DNA of 64,000 nucleotides from Thermincola ferriacetica (GTDB taxonomy: Bacteria > Bacillota > Thermincolia > Thermincolales > Thermincolaceae), in the NCBI RefSeq assembly GCF_001263415.1, contig NZ_LGTE01000004.1, positions 92,514 to 156,513 on the forward strand. The letters are read 5' to 3'. Positions within the stretch are counted from its first letter, which is position 1. Each line of letters opens with the position of its first letter. Under the pieces are notes generated by a model. That model worked only from the letters and a program-made list of their open reading frames with translations, was not told the origin of the DNA and ran no database searches. The position numbers and the translations under genes were made by a program. Positions 25,163 to 35,179 of this stretch are shown here, in pieces.

Positions 25163-25420
25163 GTAAAACAAAGTGCAAAAGAATATCCCATAACCGTAAG
25201 TAAATGGGCCCCGCTGTGAAAGCATAGGAAGCGGCAGACATATTCCTCCACGACGGCAACAAGTCAGCTTACCGGCTCCCGCATACGCGGATCGCCGATA
25301 AGTGGATATCAGACTCGTCGTTCCGGAACATATCTGCCACTCCCTGAACTTACGGTCAAAAGTAAAGCAACTGCCCCACTTCCTTATGGGACACTCCCGA
25401 AATCTTGGGTCATTGTTTCC
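25163..25420. repeat. Large imperfect palindrome with nested stems
   Basis: This stretch between the TetR gene and the end of the CoA-disulfide reductase gene can fold into stacked stems. CCCATAA (25187) pairs with TTATGGG (25384). ACCGTAAGT (25193-25201) pairs with ACTTACGGT (25348-25356). GGCAGACATATTCC (25233) pairs imperfectly with 25325-25338. ACGACG (25250) pairs with CGTCGT (25316). CTTACCGGC (25268) pairs with GCCGATAAG (25294). CCGC-ATAC-GCGG caps it (25279-25290). The size and nested plan match the 4.8-kb and 51.8-kb repeats, but the sequence differs. No coding frame of note is present. Confidence 0.65.
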
Positions 25421-27086
25421 TGTTCCTCAGCCCCTCAACCATTTTCCACCCGTGGTAGCCGGCCCCCAGATTTTTTATATTTTTAAACCCATGGTGTTCT
25501 AAAATTTTGTAAGCCAAATAGGATCGGTAACCTATCCCGCAGTACAGTATTTTTTCCTTCGTTTTATCGATTTCATGGAGACGGTTTCTGAACTGGTCAA
25601 CAGGAATGTTAACTGCCCCCGGAATGTGTCCCCTTGTATATTCATCCGGGGTCCGTACATCCAGAATCTGCACATCCCGGCCTTCCGCAAGCCGCTCAAG
25701 GACTTCCATGCCGGTAACGGTTTGCAGTTCACCCCTGGCCACATTTGCCGCTACGAACCCGGCCATGATGCACGGGTCTTTGGCAGAAGAAAAAGGTGGC
25801 GCATAAGCCAGATCCAGGTTTTCCAGGTCAAAAACAGTCATTTTCCCGTAAATAGCCGTCGCCAGTATATCGATTCTCTTGTCAATCCCCCTAGTACCAA
25901 CTACCTGGCCGCCTAAAAGCCGGCCGGACAGTTTTTCCACTATCAGCTTCACTATCATGGGTTCCGCACCCGGATAATAACCGGCGTGGTCAGGCGATAC
26001 CGTAAAGGTTGTGTAGTAGTCAAGTCCCGCTTCCCTGGCTTCTTTTTCGTTGAGACCGGTGCGCGCCGCTGTCATAGGACCGACTTTAATTATGGAGGTA
26101 TTGATAACTCCGCGAAATTCCATATTCCCGCCCACCATGTTGGCCCCGGCAACCCGCCCCTGCTTGTTAGCAGGACCGGCCAGCGGAACCCTGACCTTTT
26201 GCCCGGTGATGAAATGAGTAGACTCCACAATATCCCCGCCGGCATAAATATCCGGATCACTTGTCTGCATTCTGGAATTCACCAGGACTCCCCCGGTAAC
26301 CCCCAGCTCCAGGCCGGCACCAACGACCAAATCAAGTTCCGGCTGCACACCGGCAGAAATAATAACCAAATCAGCCGGTAACCGAGTACTGTCCATCAGC
26401 TCTACCGTCTCAACGGTTTTCGCCCCCAAAAACCTCCGGATACCTACATCCAACCTTACATTTGCTCCCATTCTGCGTAATTGCTGCGCCACCAGCCCTG
26501 CCATTTCAGGGTCCCATGGTGAAAGCAGTTGGTTGCCCTTTTCCACAATTGTAACCTGTATTCCTTTCTGCAAGAGCGCTTCTGCAGTTTCTATGCCAAC
26601 AAAACCGCCCCCCATAATTACAGCATGTCTGACTCTTCCGCTGTCCACCAGAGTTTTAACTGCATCCACATCAGGAACAGTCCACAGGGAATGGATATTT
26701 TTTAAATCGGCTCCCTCCAGGGGAGGTCTTACAGGAATTCCTCCTGTGGCGATCATCAGTTTGGTATAACTTTCTTCAAACCGCTCCCCGCTCTTATGAT
26801 TTATAACTTCTACGGTTTTGCGGTCCCTGTGTATTTTCACAACTTCATGGTTAACAAAAACATCAATGTTAAAGCGCTCTTTGAAACGTTCCGGCGTGAC
26901 AAGAAAAAGTTCATCGCGCTCTTTTATTTCGCCTCCCAGGTAATAGGGCAAGCCGCAGTTGGCAAAAGAAACATAAGGGCCCCGCTCGAAAATTATAATT
27001 TTACTAAACTCATCAGTCCTGCGGGCTTTTGCCGCAGCGCTTGCTCCAGCCGCAACACCGCCGATAACAACTACTTTTTCACTCAA
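25410..27086 (-). CDS. CoA-disulfide reductase fused to rhodanese (CoADR-RHD)
   Basis: This 558-residue flavoprotein has an FAD/NAD(P)H pyridine-nucleotide-disulfide reductase part (residues 1 to about 450) and a C-terminal rhodanese domain (about 465-555). The redox Cys of the CoADR class lies in SFANCGLPYY (about residue 44), and GGGFVGIETAEAL forms the NAD(P)H-binding site. The rhodanese Cys lies in ILYCGIGYRS. Fusions of this type reduce CoA-disulfide or CoA-persulfide and can act on polysulfide. The next gene upstream is a triheme lipoprotein on the same strand, which may point to sulfur or redox metabolism; this link is inference. Confidence 0.93.
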   Translation of the reverse strand: MSEKVVVIGGVAAGASAAAKARRTDEFSKIIIFERGPYVSFANCGLPYYLGGEIKERDELFLVTPERFKERFNIDVFVNHEVVKIHRDRKTVEVINHKSGERFEESYTKLMIATGGIPVRPPLEGADLKNIHSLWTVPDVDAVKTLVDSGRVRHAVIMGGGFVGIETAEALLQKGIQVTIVEKGNQLLSPWDPEMAGLVAQQLRRMGANVRLDVGIRRFLGAKTVETVELMDSTRLPADLVIISAGVQPELDLVVGAGLELGVTGGVLVNSRMQTSDPDIYAGGDIVESTHFITGQKVRVPLAGPANKQGRVAGANMVGGNMEFRGVINTSIIKVGPMTAARTGLNEKEAREAGLDYYTTFTVSPDHAGYYPGAEPMIVKLIVEKLSGRLLGGQVVGTRGIDKRIDILATAIYGKMTVFDLENLDLAYAPPFSSAKDPCIMAGFVAANVARGELQTVTGMEVLERLAEGRDVQILDVRTPDEYTRGHIPGAVNIPVDQFRNRLHEIDKTKEKILYCGIGYRSYLAYKILEHHGFKNIKNLGAGYHGWKMVEGLRNRKQ

Positions 27087-27183
27087 CTTGGACCCCCCAA
27101 TGGTTTATAACTTTATTTCATTGGCATGTTGGTATTTCCTATCATAATCGGGCAATTGTATCTGCAATCACTTCAATTTATAT

Positions 27184-27215
27184 GAAAAACAGGTGCAAAA
27201 ACATTGTTTGCACCT
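27184..27215 (-). terminator. Bidirectional terminator hairpin
   Basis: AGGTGCAAA (27191-27199) and TTTGCACCT (27207-27215) form a 9-bp stem with T-rich tracts on both strands. It lies 14 bases after the stop of the minus-strand cytochrome gene. Confidence 0.75.
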
Positions 27216-27228
27216 TTTTAACAAGTCA

Positions 27229-27879
27229 TCAGGGACCCGGCGTAGGTTGGGTCTGCGGTTGGGTCCCGGGCGCCTGCTGTTCATTACTTTCTTGGCCTTT
27301 ATCTTTCTTTTCCTGCTCAGAGGACTTCCATTCCTCTTTTTGTTGCCGGTTCTTGTTTTGCCCCTGATCCTTTGCCGGCGCCTGCTTTCCGTTCTGTGAA
27401 ATACCCTTATCGCTTAATCCGGAACGGTAGCCCGCCAAAGGATAATCCTTGATGCCAGAGACCCCGTTTTTCTCAACTGAATGGCAGGAAGCACAGCGTC
27501 CCTTGGCTTTTGTATAAAAAATCTCGCTCATCCAGTGGGCCCGGTGAATGCGCCGGTAAAACTTTTTGTACAGCTCATAATTTTTTTGTGCCTCGTGGCA
27601 GTTATAGCATGCGCTGACGGCTCCCTGCTTAACTTCCGGATGGCCCTCGATCCGCTGCACATAAACTGGCAGAGACCGGTCTACATCGGCAGTTTTCTTA
27701 TGGCAGGAAACGCACCCATTGGTGTGCGGGTTGTCGGCAGCCTCGGCATATAAAGTGGAATAAGTTTTGGTGTTAGACCGGTTTAAAGGTTTTTTCTGTT
27801 CTTTGTTGGCTGAACAGCCGGTCAAAAGGGCCGTAAGAATAAAAAATAAGGAAACCGCGAAAAATACCCGTCGATGCAT
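27229..27879 (-). CDS. Triheme c-type cytochrome lipoprotein
   Basis: This 216-residue protein has a signal peptide with a lipobox (ALLTGC, about Cys22) and three CxxCH haem-attachment motifs (CVSCH, CYNCH, CASCH) between residues 55 and 135. Additional His residues can serve as distal ligands. The last 60 residues are a low-complexity Gln/Lys/Glu/Pro tail. It is predicted to sit on the outer face of the membrane and carry electrons. No quinol dehydrogenase or terminal reductase is encoded nearby, so the partner is unknown. Confidence 0.88.
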   Translation of the reverse strand: MHRRVFFAVSLFFILTALLTGCSANKEQKKPLNRSNTKTYSTLYAEAADNPHTNGCVSCHKKTADVDRSLPVYVQRIEGHPEVKQGAVSACYNCHEAQKNYELYKKFYRRIHRAHWMSEIFYTKAKGRCASCHSVEKNGVSGIKDYPLAGYRSGLSDKGISQNGKQAPAKDQGQNKNRQQKEEWKSSEQEKKDKGQESNEQQAPGTQPQTQPTPGP

Positions 27880-27988
27880 ACAATTCCTCCTCTGGGTTTT
27901 TTCTTAGTTTCCCCTCTTTTATGTACAAAATTCCTGTCTTGTTTAAATTGGTCCTGCAAGCAACCAGCCAATGGTTGCCAGGTTACCT

Positions 27989-28666
27989 TTACCCTCCCAG
28001 GGTAATGTCCTGAATCTCGTACCAGCGCAGAGCATTATAAAAATGCTCAGGTTTAAAGTCCGGCCACAAATCGTCCACTATAAAAAAATCCGCATAAATG
28101 GTTTGCACGGGTAAAAAACCGCTTAACCGGCGCCTGCCCCCCCACCTGATTACAAGGTCAATGCGGGAAATGTCAGCGGAAGCCAGTGACTGGTGAAATA
28201 CGTGCTTAGCAGCGGATTTCCGGGGCAAAGCCGCTTTCATGCCATGGTACAGGTCCCAATGCCACCCGTAATTGACCAGGAAATTTACCCGCATCCCTCC
28301 CTTGCCTATGTTTACGCGTTTTTTGGTAAAAGGAAGCAGTTCCCTTGGAAACGCAGGGGATTCGGTATTACCTACTACCAGTAAGGCAGCATCCTTTTCC
28401 AGCAATTTAAATACAGCATCAACGCAGGCTTTTTGAAAAGCCCTTTTTTGCACAACAGGACGTTTCGTATTATCGTGCGTAAAACCATAAAAGGTCATTT
28501 CTTCGATGCCTAATTCACTGGCCAGCTCATATAGATAAAAACCGGGAGCTATTCCCCAACTGTAACCGGCTTCCTTGGGCAGGCCGTTTTTTTCTGCCCA
28601 TCTCCTGTTACCGTCCGGAATTACCCCAATGTGTCTGGGCAGGCGTTTAAACACTGGTATGGTCAT
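27989..28666 (-). CDS. UppS-like cis-prenyltransferase homologue, divergent
   Basis: This 225-residue protein has the framework of undecaprenyl diphosphate synthase: HIGVIPDGNRRWA with the catalytic Asp, FYGFTHDNTKRP, DLVIRWGGRRRLSGFLP and DDLWPDF. Several usual residues differ. The GHKxG segment reads GYSWG, the stretch RTSGExRLSNF reads RWGGRRRLSGF, and the metal-binding Glu of the usual YTEF segment is Asp (YADFF). It is therefore probably a paralogue with a different prenyl substrate or role, not the essential UppS. The ATG at 28666 follows AGGAG; an in-frame upstream start at 28696 has none. Confidence 0.8.
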   Translation of the reverse strand: MTIPVFKRLPRHIGVIPDGNRRWAEKNGLPKEAGYSWGIAPGFYLYELASELGIEEMTFYGFTHDNTKRPVVQKRAFQKACVDAVFKLLEKDAALLVVGNTESPAFPRELLPFTKKRVNIGKGGMRVNFLVNYGWHWDLYHGMKAALPRKSAAKHVFHQSLASADISRIDLVIRWGGRRRLSGFLPVQTIYADFFIVDDLWPDFKPEHFYNALRWYEIQDITLGG

Positions 28667-28793
28667 TATGTCACTCCTAATTAGATTTTTAAACAATAAC
28701 TGGCTTTATTGTTTAGTTAGTGGACATTAAGCTTTTCATTTTGTTTATATTATTTTTTGCAGAAATCTATTCATTTATCCCAAGGCTCAAAAA

Positions 28794-28832
28794 AACAAAA
28801 GTTTCTATCGAAAACTCAAGGAAACTTTTGTT
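28794..28832. repeat. Perfect 12-bp inverted repeat
   Basis: AACAAAAGTTTC and GAAACTTTTGTT are separated by 15 bases in the gap between clpB and the UppS-like gene. It lacks a T-tract, so it may be an operator or a weak terminator. Confidence 0.5.
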
Positions 28833-28905
28833 GATACCCGGAAATCATGCTTTGAGTTTATCCACAATTTTACCTCAAAGCAAATTTTTCTAAATATGAA
28901 CACCG

Positions 28906-28943
28906 GAGAGCGCAGTTAAAAAGAAACTGCGCTCTCTTTGTTT
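28906..28943. terminator. Terminator-like hairpin after clpB
   Basis: GAGAGCGCAGTT (28906-28917) and AACTGCGCTCTC (28925-28936) form a 12-bp perfect stem just past the clpB stop codon. The T-rich tract is on the plus strand, so it is better formed for plus-strand transcription, but it would also end the clpB message. Confidence 0.6.
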
Positions 28944-31548
28944 ACTTCGATTCAGCTTTTTTGGTAAAGGTCAAAACGCCGTTTTCGGCCTGCAGGACAA
29001 CGGTCTCTTTATCAGAAATTTCCCCTTTTACCAGCATACGGCTCAATGGCGTTTCCACTTCCTGCTGAATTAGGCGTTTTAACGGCCTGGCTCCGTAAGA
29101 AGGTTCATAACCCTTATCTGCCAGGTAAGTAAGGGCATTTTCCGTCCATTCCAGTTTAACGCCGGCGCCTGCATAGACACGCGCCGCTAACTTTTCCATC
29201 AGCAGGCGGGCAATCTCTTTCACCTGCTCCTGTTTTAAAGCATGGAAGACAACGATTTCATCAACCCGGTTCAGGAATTCGGGGCGGAAGTACTGTCGCA
29301 ATATACCCAGCACACTTTCCTTCATCTGTTCGTAATCGCCGCCACGCTCCCGTTGTGCGAGAATCTCCTGGCTGCCCAGGTTAGAGGTCATGATTACCAC
29401 GGTGTTCTGGAAATTTACCGTCCGCCCCTGGCCGTCGGTCAGGCGCCCGTCGTCCAGTAATTGTAGCAACACGTTGAAAACATCGTTATGAGCCTTTTCA
29501 ATTTCGTCAAGTAAAACGACAGAATAAGGCTTGCGCCGGACAGCCTCAGTAAGCTGCCCGCCTTCTTCGTAACCGACATAACCGGGCGGGGCGCCGATTA
29601 ACCTGGCCACCGTGTGTTTCTCCATGTACTCAGACATATCAAGCCGGATCATGTTGCGTTCATCATCGAAAAGGGCCTGGGCCAGGGCCCGTGCCAATTC
29701 CGTCTTGCCCACTCCCGTCGGGCCGAGGAAAATGAAACTGCCAATCGGTCGGTTAGGGTCCTTAATACCGGCCCGGGCACGTAAGACAGCATCTGCCACG
29801 ACCCGGACAGCTTCATCCTGTCCGACAACCCGTTTGTGCAGTTCCTCGTCAAGGTGAATGAGTTTTTCTTTTTCCCCGGCCATCAGCCTGCTTACCGGTA
29901 TACCGGTCCAACGGCTGACCACACGGGCAATATCTTCCTCGTCCACCTCTTCCTTCAACAGCATACCATGTTTCTGCTTACCGGCCAGGGTTTCCTCTTC
30001 TTCTTTTAACTGGCGTTCCAGGTTGGCCAATTTGCCGTATCTTAATTCAGCCAGCCGGTTCAGGTCGTATTCTCTTTCTGCCCGCTCAATTTCCTGTCTG
30101 GTTTCCTCTATTTCTTTCTTAATCCCCCGCAACCGGCTGATGGCCTGTTTTTCCACCTCCCACTGGGCCTTCATGGCATCGGCCTCACTGCGCAGTTCGG
30201 CCAGCTGGCTTCTTAACTTTTCCAATCTTTCCTGGGACGCTTCGTCTTTTTCCTTGCTCAGAGCCGCTTCTTCGATTTCCATCTGCATGATACGGCGGGT
30301 TATTTCATCCAGTTCAGTGGGCAAACTGTCGATTTCCGTTCTGATCCGGGCTGCCGCCTCATCCATTAAGTCTATGGCTTTGTCAGGCAGGAACCGGTCT
30401 GAAATATACCGGTCAGACAGGACTGCCGCCGCTACAATGGCGCTGTCTTTGATGCGTACCCCGTGGTGTACTTCATAGCGCTCCTTAAGACCCCGCAAAA
30501 TGGAAATGGTATCTTCCACGGAAGGCGGGTTGACCAGTACCGGCTGAAAACGCCTTTCCAGGGCTGCGTCTTTTTCTACATGTTTCCTGTATTCGTCCAG
30601 AGTAGTGGCGCCAATGGTCCGCAGTTCACCGCGGGCCAGCATGGGTTTTAAGAGGTTCCCGGCATCAACGGCTCCTTCGGCTGCCCCGGCCCCTACAACG
30701 GTATGTAATTCGTCTATAAATAAGATGATTTTACCGTTGGATTCCTGTACTTCCTTAAGCACTGCCTTTAAACGCTCTTCAAATTCTCCTCGGTACTTGG
30801 CCCCGGCAATCAGGGCGCCCATATCCAGGCCAATCAAAACTTTATCCTTTAAACCTTCGGGTACGTCCCCGGCCACTATACGGCGGGCCAGCCCCTCGAC
30901 GATGGCCGTTTTACCAACGCCCGGTTCCCCTATCAGGACAGGATTGTTTTTCGTCCGCCGCGAGAGAATTTCAATAACCCGGCGGATCTCTTCATCTCTA
31001 CCTATGACAGGGTCCAATTTCCCCTGCCGCGCCAGCTTGGTCAAATCCCGGCCGTATTTTTCCAGGGCTTCGTAGGTTTCTTCGGGATTTTCTCCCGTCA
31101 CTCGCTGATTACCCCGTATGGAGCGCAGGGAATGCAATAGGTTTTCCCTCGTTAATCCATTCCGCCGCAGCACTTCTTTAAGCTCAGGTTCACCGTCTTC
31201 CAACAGGGCCAGCAAAAGGTGTTCAACACTGACATAATCGTCTTTCATATCCCGTGCTTCCTGCTCAGCCCGGGCAAGGGTGCGGGTGAAACCGGATCCG
31301 GCATATAAAGAACCTTCATAGCCTGTAACCACCGGTATTTTTTTTAGCAGTCCCTCAACACCGGCAGCCAACGCCCCTACGTTTACTCCCGCATGTTCGA
31401 GGAACCTGGGCGCCATACCTCCTTCCTGGGTAAGCAGGACGGCCAGCAGGTGCTTGCCCGTTACTTCCTGGTGATGCCTTTGAGCCGCCAATTGCTGGGC
31501 TCCCGCTAAAGCTTCTCTCGATTTTTGCGTGTAGCGATGCAAATCCAT
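28942..31548 (-). CDS. clpB: ClpB protein disaggregase
   Basis: This 868-residue Hsp100 protein has an N-domain (1-150), nucleotide-binding domain 1 (GEPGVGKT), the coiled-coil M-domain (about 400-525) and nucleotide-binding domain 2 (GPTGVGKT). ClpB works with DnaK/DnaJ to resolve aggregates. It is the last gene of the dnaK-dnaJ-cbpM-clpB operon, 36 bases after cbpM, so the bi-chaperone system is encoded as one unit under CtsR. Confidence 0.97.
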   Translation of the reverse strand: MDLHRYTQKSREALAGAQQLAAQRHHQEVTGKHLLAVLLTQEGGMAPRFLEHAGVNVGALAAGVEGLLKKIPVVTGYEGSLYAGSGFTRTLARAEQEARDMKDDYVSVEHLLLALLEDGEPELKEVLRRNGLTRENLLHSLRSIRGNQRVTGENPEETYEALEKYGRDLTKLARQGKLDPVIGRDEEIRRVIEILSRRTKNNPVLIGEPGVGKTAIVEGLARRIVAGDVPEGLKDKVLIGLDMGALIAGAKYRGEFEERLKAVLKEVQESNGKIILFIDELHTVVGAGAAEGAVDAGNLLKPMLARGELRTIGATTLDEYRKHVEKDAALERRFQPVLVNPPSVEDTISILRGLKERYEVHHGVRIKDSAIVAAAVLSDRYISDRFLPDKAIDLMDEAAARIRTEIDSLPTELDEITRRIMQMEIEEAALSKEKDEASQERLEKLRSQLAELRSEADAMKAQWEVEKQAISRLRGIKKEIEETRQEIERAEREYDLNRLAELRYGKLANLERQLKEEEETLAGKQKHGMLLKEEVDEEDIARVVSRWTGIPVSRLMAGEKEKLIHLDEELHKRVVGQDEAVRVVADAVLRARAGIKDPNRPIGSFIFLGPTGVGKTELARALAQALFDDERNMIRLDMSEYMEKHTVARLIGAPPGYVGYEEGGQLTEAVRRKPYSVVLLDEIEKAHNDVFNVLLQLLDDGRLTDGQGRTVNFQNTVVIMTSNLGSQEILAQRERGGDYEQMKESVLGILRQYFRPEFLNRVDEIVVFHALKQEQVKEIARLLMEKLAARVYAGAGVKLEWTENALTYLADKGYEPSYGARPLKRLIQQEVETPLSRMLVKGEISDKETVVLQAENGVLTFTKKAESK

Positions 31549-31584
31549 GGATTATCCCGGAGGACCATGCGGTCTCCCGGGTAT

Positions 31585-31881
31585 TCACCTCCTTTTCAGT
31601 CGTTCTATTTCATCCTGCAGCTCTTCAACCTGCTCCAGCAAATCAAGTATAATTGCCGCTCCCGGCAGGTTGACACCGAGGTCCCGGCGCAGTCGCAGTA
31701 TTTTATGCGCGCGCATTACCTGGCAGGCCGGTATCTGGCCCCGGCGCACCTCAACTATACCTAACTCGGCCAATTTGTACATGATTTCAGGATGTATATC
31801 GAGCTCAGCGATATCTATCCAGGTATCTTCATCATCAACAGACAGGGTGTGGCGGAAAATCCGAATGTAAAACTTATCCAT
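31585..31881 (-). CDS. CbpM-like chaperone modulator
   Basis: This 98-residue MerR-like protein of the CbpM family binds the J-domain of CbpA-type DnaJ proteins and modulates them. It overlaps the dnaJ stop by 8 bases, so translation is coupled. The C-terminal helix ([21 protein letters not shown]) is a short coiled coil. Confidence 0.8.
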   Translation of the reverse strand: MDKFYIRIFRHTLSVDDEDTWIDIAELDIHPEIMYKLAELGIVEVRRGQIPACQVMRAHKILRLRRDLGVNLPGAAIILDLLEQVEELQDEIERLKRR

Positions 31882-32866
31882 TGATTGACACCCCTTCCCT
31901 CAGGGCGGCTAACTGCCGGTAAAGCTGCTCTTCTTGCGGAGTAAGCCGGTCCGGTATGTCTATTCTTATGCGTACATACTCATCTCCGCGTCCTTCCCCG
32001 GCAGGCAGGCCTTTTCCGCGCAAACGCAGTTTATGCCCGGTTCTGGTACCGGGAGGAACTTTAACGCTAACCAGGCCGTCCAGGGTAGGAACTTTTACTT
32101 GGGCGCCCAATACTGCCTGTTCAGGACGCAAAGTCACTTCTGTTTCAATGTCGCTGCCGTTAACTGTAAACCTGGGGTGAGGAAGAAGCCGTATTTTCAG
32201 GTACAAATCACCTCTGCCACCGCCATTAAGGCCTTCACCGCCCTGCCCCTTCAGCCTGATGCGGCTGCCGTCTTTCACCCCGGGCGGGACCTTTACCGCC
32301 AGGGTCCTGGTCGTGTTGGTCACCCCTACGCCGCCGCAACGGTTGCAAAAGGAATCAAAGGCAACCCCCGTCCCCCCGCAGGCAGGACAAATTTCACCGG
32401 TTGATAGCTGGATAGTCTTTTCCCCACCCCGGTAAGCTTCTTCCAGGGTAAGCTCCAACTCACTTTCCACGTCCTGTCCCCGGACAGGCCCACGGCGGGC
32501 AGCCCGGGCCCGTTTAAAGGGCGCTCCGCCGCCGAAGAGCATTTCAAAGAAATCGCTGAAACCGCTGACATCATCCGTACTGTAAAAGTGGAAGCCCTCC
32601 ATGTCAGGCGGCGGGCGGAAATCCTGTCCGTCCTGCCAATTGGCCCCCAACCGATCATACTTGGCCCTCTTTTCCGGGTCTTTTAATACTTCGTAAGCTT
32701 CATTTATCTGCTTAAATTTCTCCTCTGCCTCGGCTTTATCTTTACCCGTATGTAAATCGGGGTGCCATTTCCGCGCCAGCTTTCGGTAAGCGGCCTTTAT
32801 TTCCCTGTCGGTGGCATCACGGCTGACGCCCAGTATTTTGTAGTAGTCCTGGTAAGAAACACCCAT
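31874..32866 (-). CDS. DnaJ/CbpA-type co-chaperone with a single zinc centre
   Basis: This 330-residue Hsp40 has an N-terminal J-domain with HPD ([11 protein letters not shown]), a Gly/Phe-rich stretch, one zinc centre made of two CxxCxGxG-like motifs ([16 protein letters not shown]) and the C-terminal substrate domains. Canonical DnaJ has four such motifs and CbpA none, so this is an intermediate form. The ATG at 32866 is preferred (AGGTGA upstream); an in-frame GTG at 32878 is the alternative. It lies between dnaK and cbpM. Confidence 0.9.
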   Translation of the reverse strand: MGVSYQDYYKILGVSRDATDREIKAAYRKLARKWHPDLHTGKDKAEAEEKFKQINEAYEVLKDPEKRAKYDRLGANWQDGQDFRPPPDMEGFHFYSTDDVSGFSDFFEMLFGGGAPFKRARAARRGPVRGQDVESELELTLEEAYRGGEKTIQLSTGEICPACGGTGVAFDSFCNRCGGVGVTNTTRTLAVKVPPGVKDGSRIRLKGQGGEGLNGGGRGDLYLKIRLLPHPRFTVNGSDIETEVTLRPEQAVLGAQVKVPTLDGLVSVKVPPGTRTGHKLRLRGKGLPAGEGRGDEYVRIRIDIPDRLTPQEEQLYRQLAALREGVSING

Positions 32867-32958
32867 ATAAGCTTTCACCTACCTTTTTTTAAGGCCTTCC
32901 GGGTCCGATAGGAATAAGAGCTATAACCTCCCGTCCCCCGGTTCAGGAATTGCTATAG

Positions 32959-34851
32959 TTATTTTTCTTCAAATTCAACATCCACTATATCATCTCCACC
33001 GGGTTTCCGGTCACCGCAAGTTCCAGCGCCGCATCCGGCCGCTGTAGCGCCTGCTCCATAGGCGGCCTGGGCCAGGCCTGTAGCTGCTTGCCGAAGTTCG
33101 TTCATCAATCGACGAATACTTTCTATCGGAGCATTTTCCCTGGTAGCAGTTCTAATACTACTGATCAATTCTTCAATACGCGCTTTGTCTGCTAAAGGCG
33201 CTTTATCGCCCAATTCTTTAAGCTGCCGGTCTACCTGGTAAGCCAGAGCATCAGCCTCGTTTCTGGTCTCTGCCTCCTGCTTCCGTTTCCTGTCTTCCGC
33301 AGCATGTAATTCTGCCTCCCGGATCATCCGGTCAATTTCGCTCTGCTCGAGGCTGGTGGACCCGTTAATAGTTATAGTTTGTTCTTTTCCCGTCGTTTTA
33401 TCACGGGCGCTTACTTTTAGAATGCCATTGGCATCAATGTCGAAGGTTACCTCAATCTGTGGGATTCCCCGTGGCGCGGGCGGAATTCCGTCCAGTTTAA
33501 ACTGCCCTAAAGACCTGTTGTCGCGGGCCATTTCCCTTTCACCCTGCAGGACATGAATGTCCACAGAAGTCTGGTTATCCTCAGCAGTACTAAAAATCTC
33601 GCTGCGGCGCACAGGAATAGTGGTATTACGTTCTATGAGCCTGGTCATTACGCCGCCCATTGTCTCTACCCCAAGGGAAAGAGGAGTCACATCCAGCAGC
33701 AGCACATCCTTTACTTCTCCAGCCAGGACACCGGCCTGAATGGCAGCGCCGCATGCAACCACCTCATCGGGATTAACGCTCTGGTTCGGGTCCTTGCCGC
33801 CCGACAACTCACGCACCAATTTTTGTACAGCAGGTATCCTGGTAGAACCGCCAACCAGTATCACTTCATCAATGTCTTTTTCCGTCAGCTTCGCATCGTT
33901 TAAAGCCGCTTTTACCGGGCCGCGGCAACGTTCAACCAGGTCATGGGTCAGTTCGTCAAATTTTGCCCTGGTGAGCTTTAAGTCCAGGTGTTTGGGCCCG
34001 GAAGCATCGGCGGTAATAAAAGGTAGATTGATGTGGGTCTCCGTTGTAGCCGAAAGCTCAATTTTAGCCTTTTCTGCCGCTTCCGTCAGCCGCTGCAAGG
34101 CCTGCTTGTCTTTGCGCAGGTCGATACCGTAATCCTTTTTGAATTCCTCCGCCATCCAATCCACTATGGCCTTGTCAAAGTTATCACCGCCCAGGTGGGT
34201 ATCCCCGTTGGTGGCTTTTACCTCAAACACACCATCGCCAACCTCCAGGATGGAAACGTCAAAGGTTCCACCGCCCAGGTCAAAGACCATAATGGTCTTA
34301 TTTTCTTTTTTGTCCAATCCGTAAGCCAAGGCCGCAGCCGTAGGCTCGTTGATAATTCGCAATACGTTCAGACCCGCAATTTTGCCGGCATCCTTAGTGG
34401 CCTGCCGCTGGGCATCATTGAAGTATGCAGGTACGGTAATGACGGCGTCCGTTACCTTTTCCCCGAGGTAGCTGGATGCGTCATCGACCAGTTTGCGGAG
34501 CACTGCCGCAGATACTTCTTCCGGCGCGTACGTCTTGCCCCTGATGTCAAACCTCACGGCATCGTTGGGACCGGCTACCACTTTATAAGGGACCATCTCC
34601 CTTTCGCCGGATACCTCAGAATAGCGACGGCCAATAAAACGTTTTACAGAGTAAAGAGTATTTTCAGGATTTAATACGGCCTGGCGACGGGCCAACTGGC
34701 CAACCAGCCTTTCGCCGTCTTGCTTAAAGGCAACAACGGAAGGGGTAGTCCTGGCCCCCTCGGCATTGGCAATAACTGTGGGTTTGCCCCCTTCAATCAC
34801 GGCTACCACCGAGTTGGTGGTCCCTAAGTCTATACCAAAAGCTTTACCCAT
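32959..34851 (-). CDS. dnaK: Hsp70 chaperone DnaK
   Basis: This 630-residue Hsp70 has an ATPase domain ([11 protein letters not shown] at the start, and the [14 protein letters not shown] and [10 protein letters not shown] motifs), a beta-sandwich substrate domain and a helical lid ending in an EEVD-like acidic tail ([11 protein letters not shown]). AAGGAGG precedes the ATG at 34851. It is the first gene of the operon. No grpE or hrcA is nearby, so this may be a second dnaK locus; this cannot be decided from the window. Confidence 0.96.
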   Translation of the reverse strand: MGKAFGIDLGTTNSVVAVIEGGKPTVIANAEGARTTPSVVAFKQDGERLVGQLARRQAVLNPENTLYSVKRFIGRRYSEVSGEREMVPYKVVAGPNDAVRFDIRGKTYAPEEVSAAVLRKLVDDASSYLGEKVTDAVITVPAYFNDAQRQATKDAGKIAGLNVLRIINEPTAAALAYGLDKKENKTIMVFDLGGGTFDVSILEVGDGVFEVKATNGDTHLGGDNFDKAIVDWMAEEFKKDYGIDLRKDKQALQRLTEAAEKAKIELSATTETHINLPFITADASGPKHLDLKLTRAKFDELTHDLVERCRGPVKAALNDAKLTEKDIDEVILVGGSTRIPAVQKLVRELSGGKDPNQSVNPDEVVACGAAIQAGVLAGEVKDVLLLDVTPLSLGVETMGGVMTRLIERNTTIPVRRSEIFSTAEDNQTSVDIHVLQGEREMARDNRSLGQFKLDGIPPAPRGIPQIEVTFDIDANGILKVSARDKTTGKEQTITINGSTSLEQSEIDRMIREAELHAAEDRKRKQEAETRNEADALAYQVDRQLKELGDKAPLADKARIEELISSIRTATRENAPIESIRRLMNELRQAATGLAQAAYGAGATAAGCGAGTCGDRKPGGDDIVDVEFEEK

Positions 34852-34967
34852 ACAAAAACCTCCTTTTTTAAACAAAATTTTAAACTTGAGTGGGTCAAAT
34901 TATAAGCTTTTTCCGGTAAAACGTTGAATTTTATGTACAAGCTGATGATTTAAAGCCCCGACCCTCA

Positions 34968-35000
34968 CCTGACCTTTATTGACTTTGACCTTTCTTGACT
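34968..35000 (-). promoter_or_regulatory. CtsR operator pair upstream of dnaK
   Basis: The stretch contains two heptad pairs: CCTGACC-TTT-ATTGACT (34968-34984) and TTTGACC-TTT-CTTGACT (34984-35000). On the minus strand these read as the CtsR consensus (A/G)GTCAAA-NNN-(A/G)GTCAAA. CtsR represses clp and chaperone genes in Firmicutes and dissociates at heat. No CIRCE element (HrcA site) was seen. Confidence 0.8.
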
Positions 35001-35069
35001 TTTATTATCCGGTAATATTGCTTTGATTGCAACTTCGCTGGTAAACGGTTTTGCGGCCAAATTTTGCCT

Positions 35070-35086
35070 TTTGACCTTATTTGACC
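35070..35086 (-). promoter_or_regulatory. Perfect CtsR operator upstream of dnaK
   Basis: TTTGACC-TTA-TTTGACC is a perfect tandem heptad in the reverse sense of the CtsR consensus. Together with 34968-35000 it makes three boxes in the 370-base gap before dnaK. No coding frame is supported in 34876-35186. Confidence 0.85.
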
Positions 35087-35179
35087 TTGTTGGATTTTTC
35101 TGTCATCTTCTTACGTTTCTTTTCTTGTTATTTCATACATTACTCATATCTCATATAATTTTGATGAATTTATCCATAA

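Noticed and set aside
34860..35100. CIRCE element before dnaK
   Set aside because: No TTAGCACTC-N9-GAGTGCTAA match; only CtsR-type heptads are seen.
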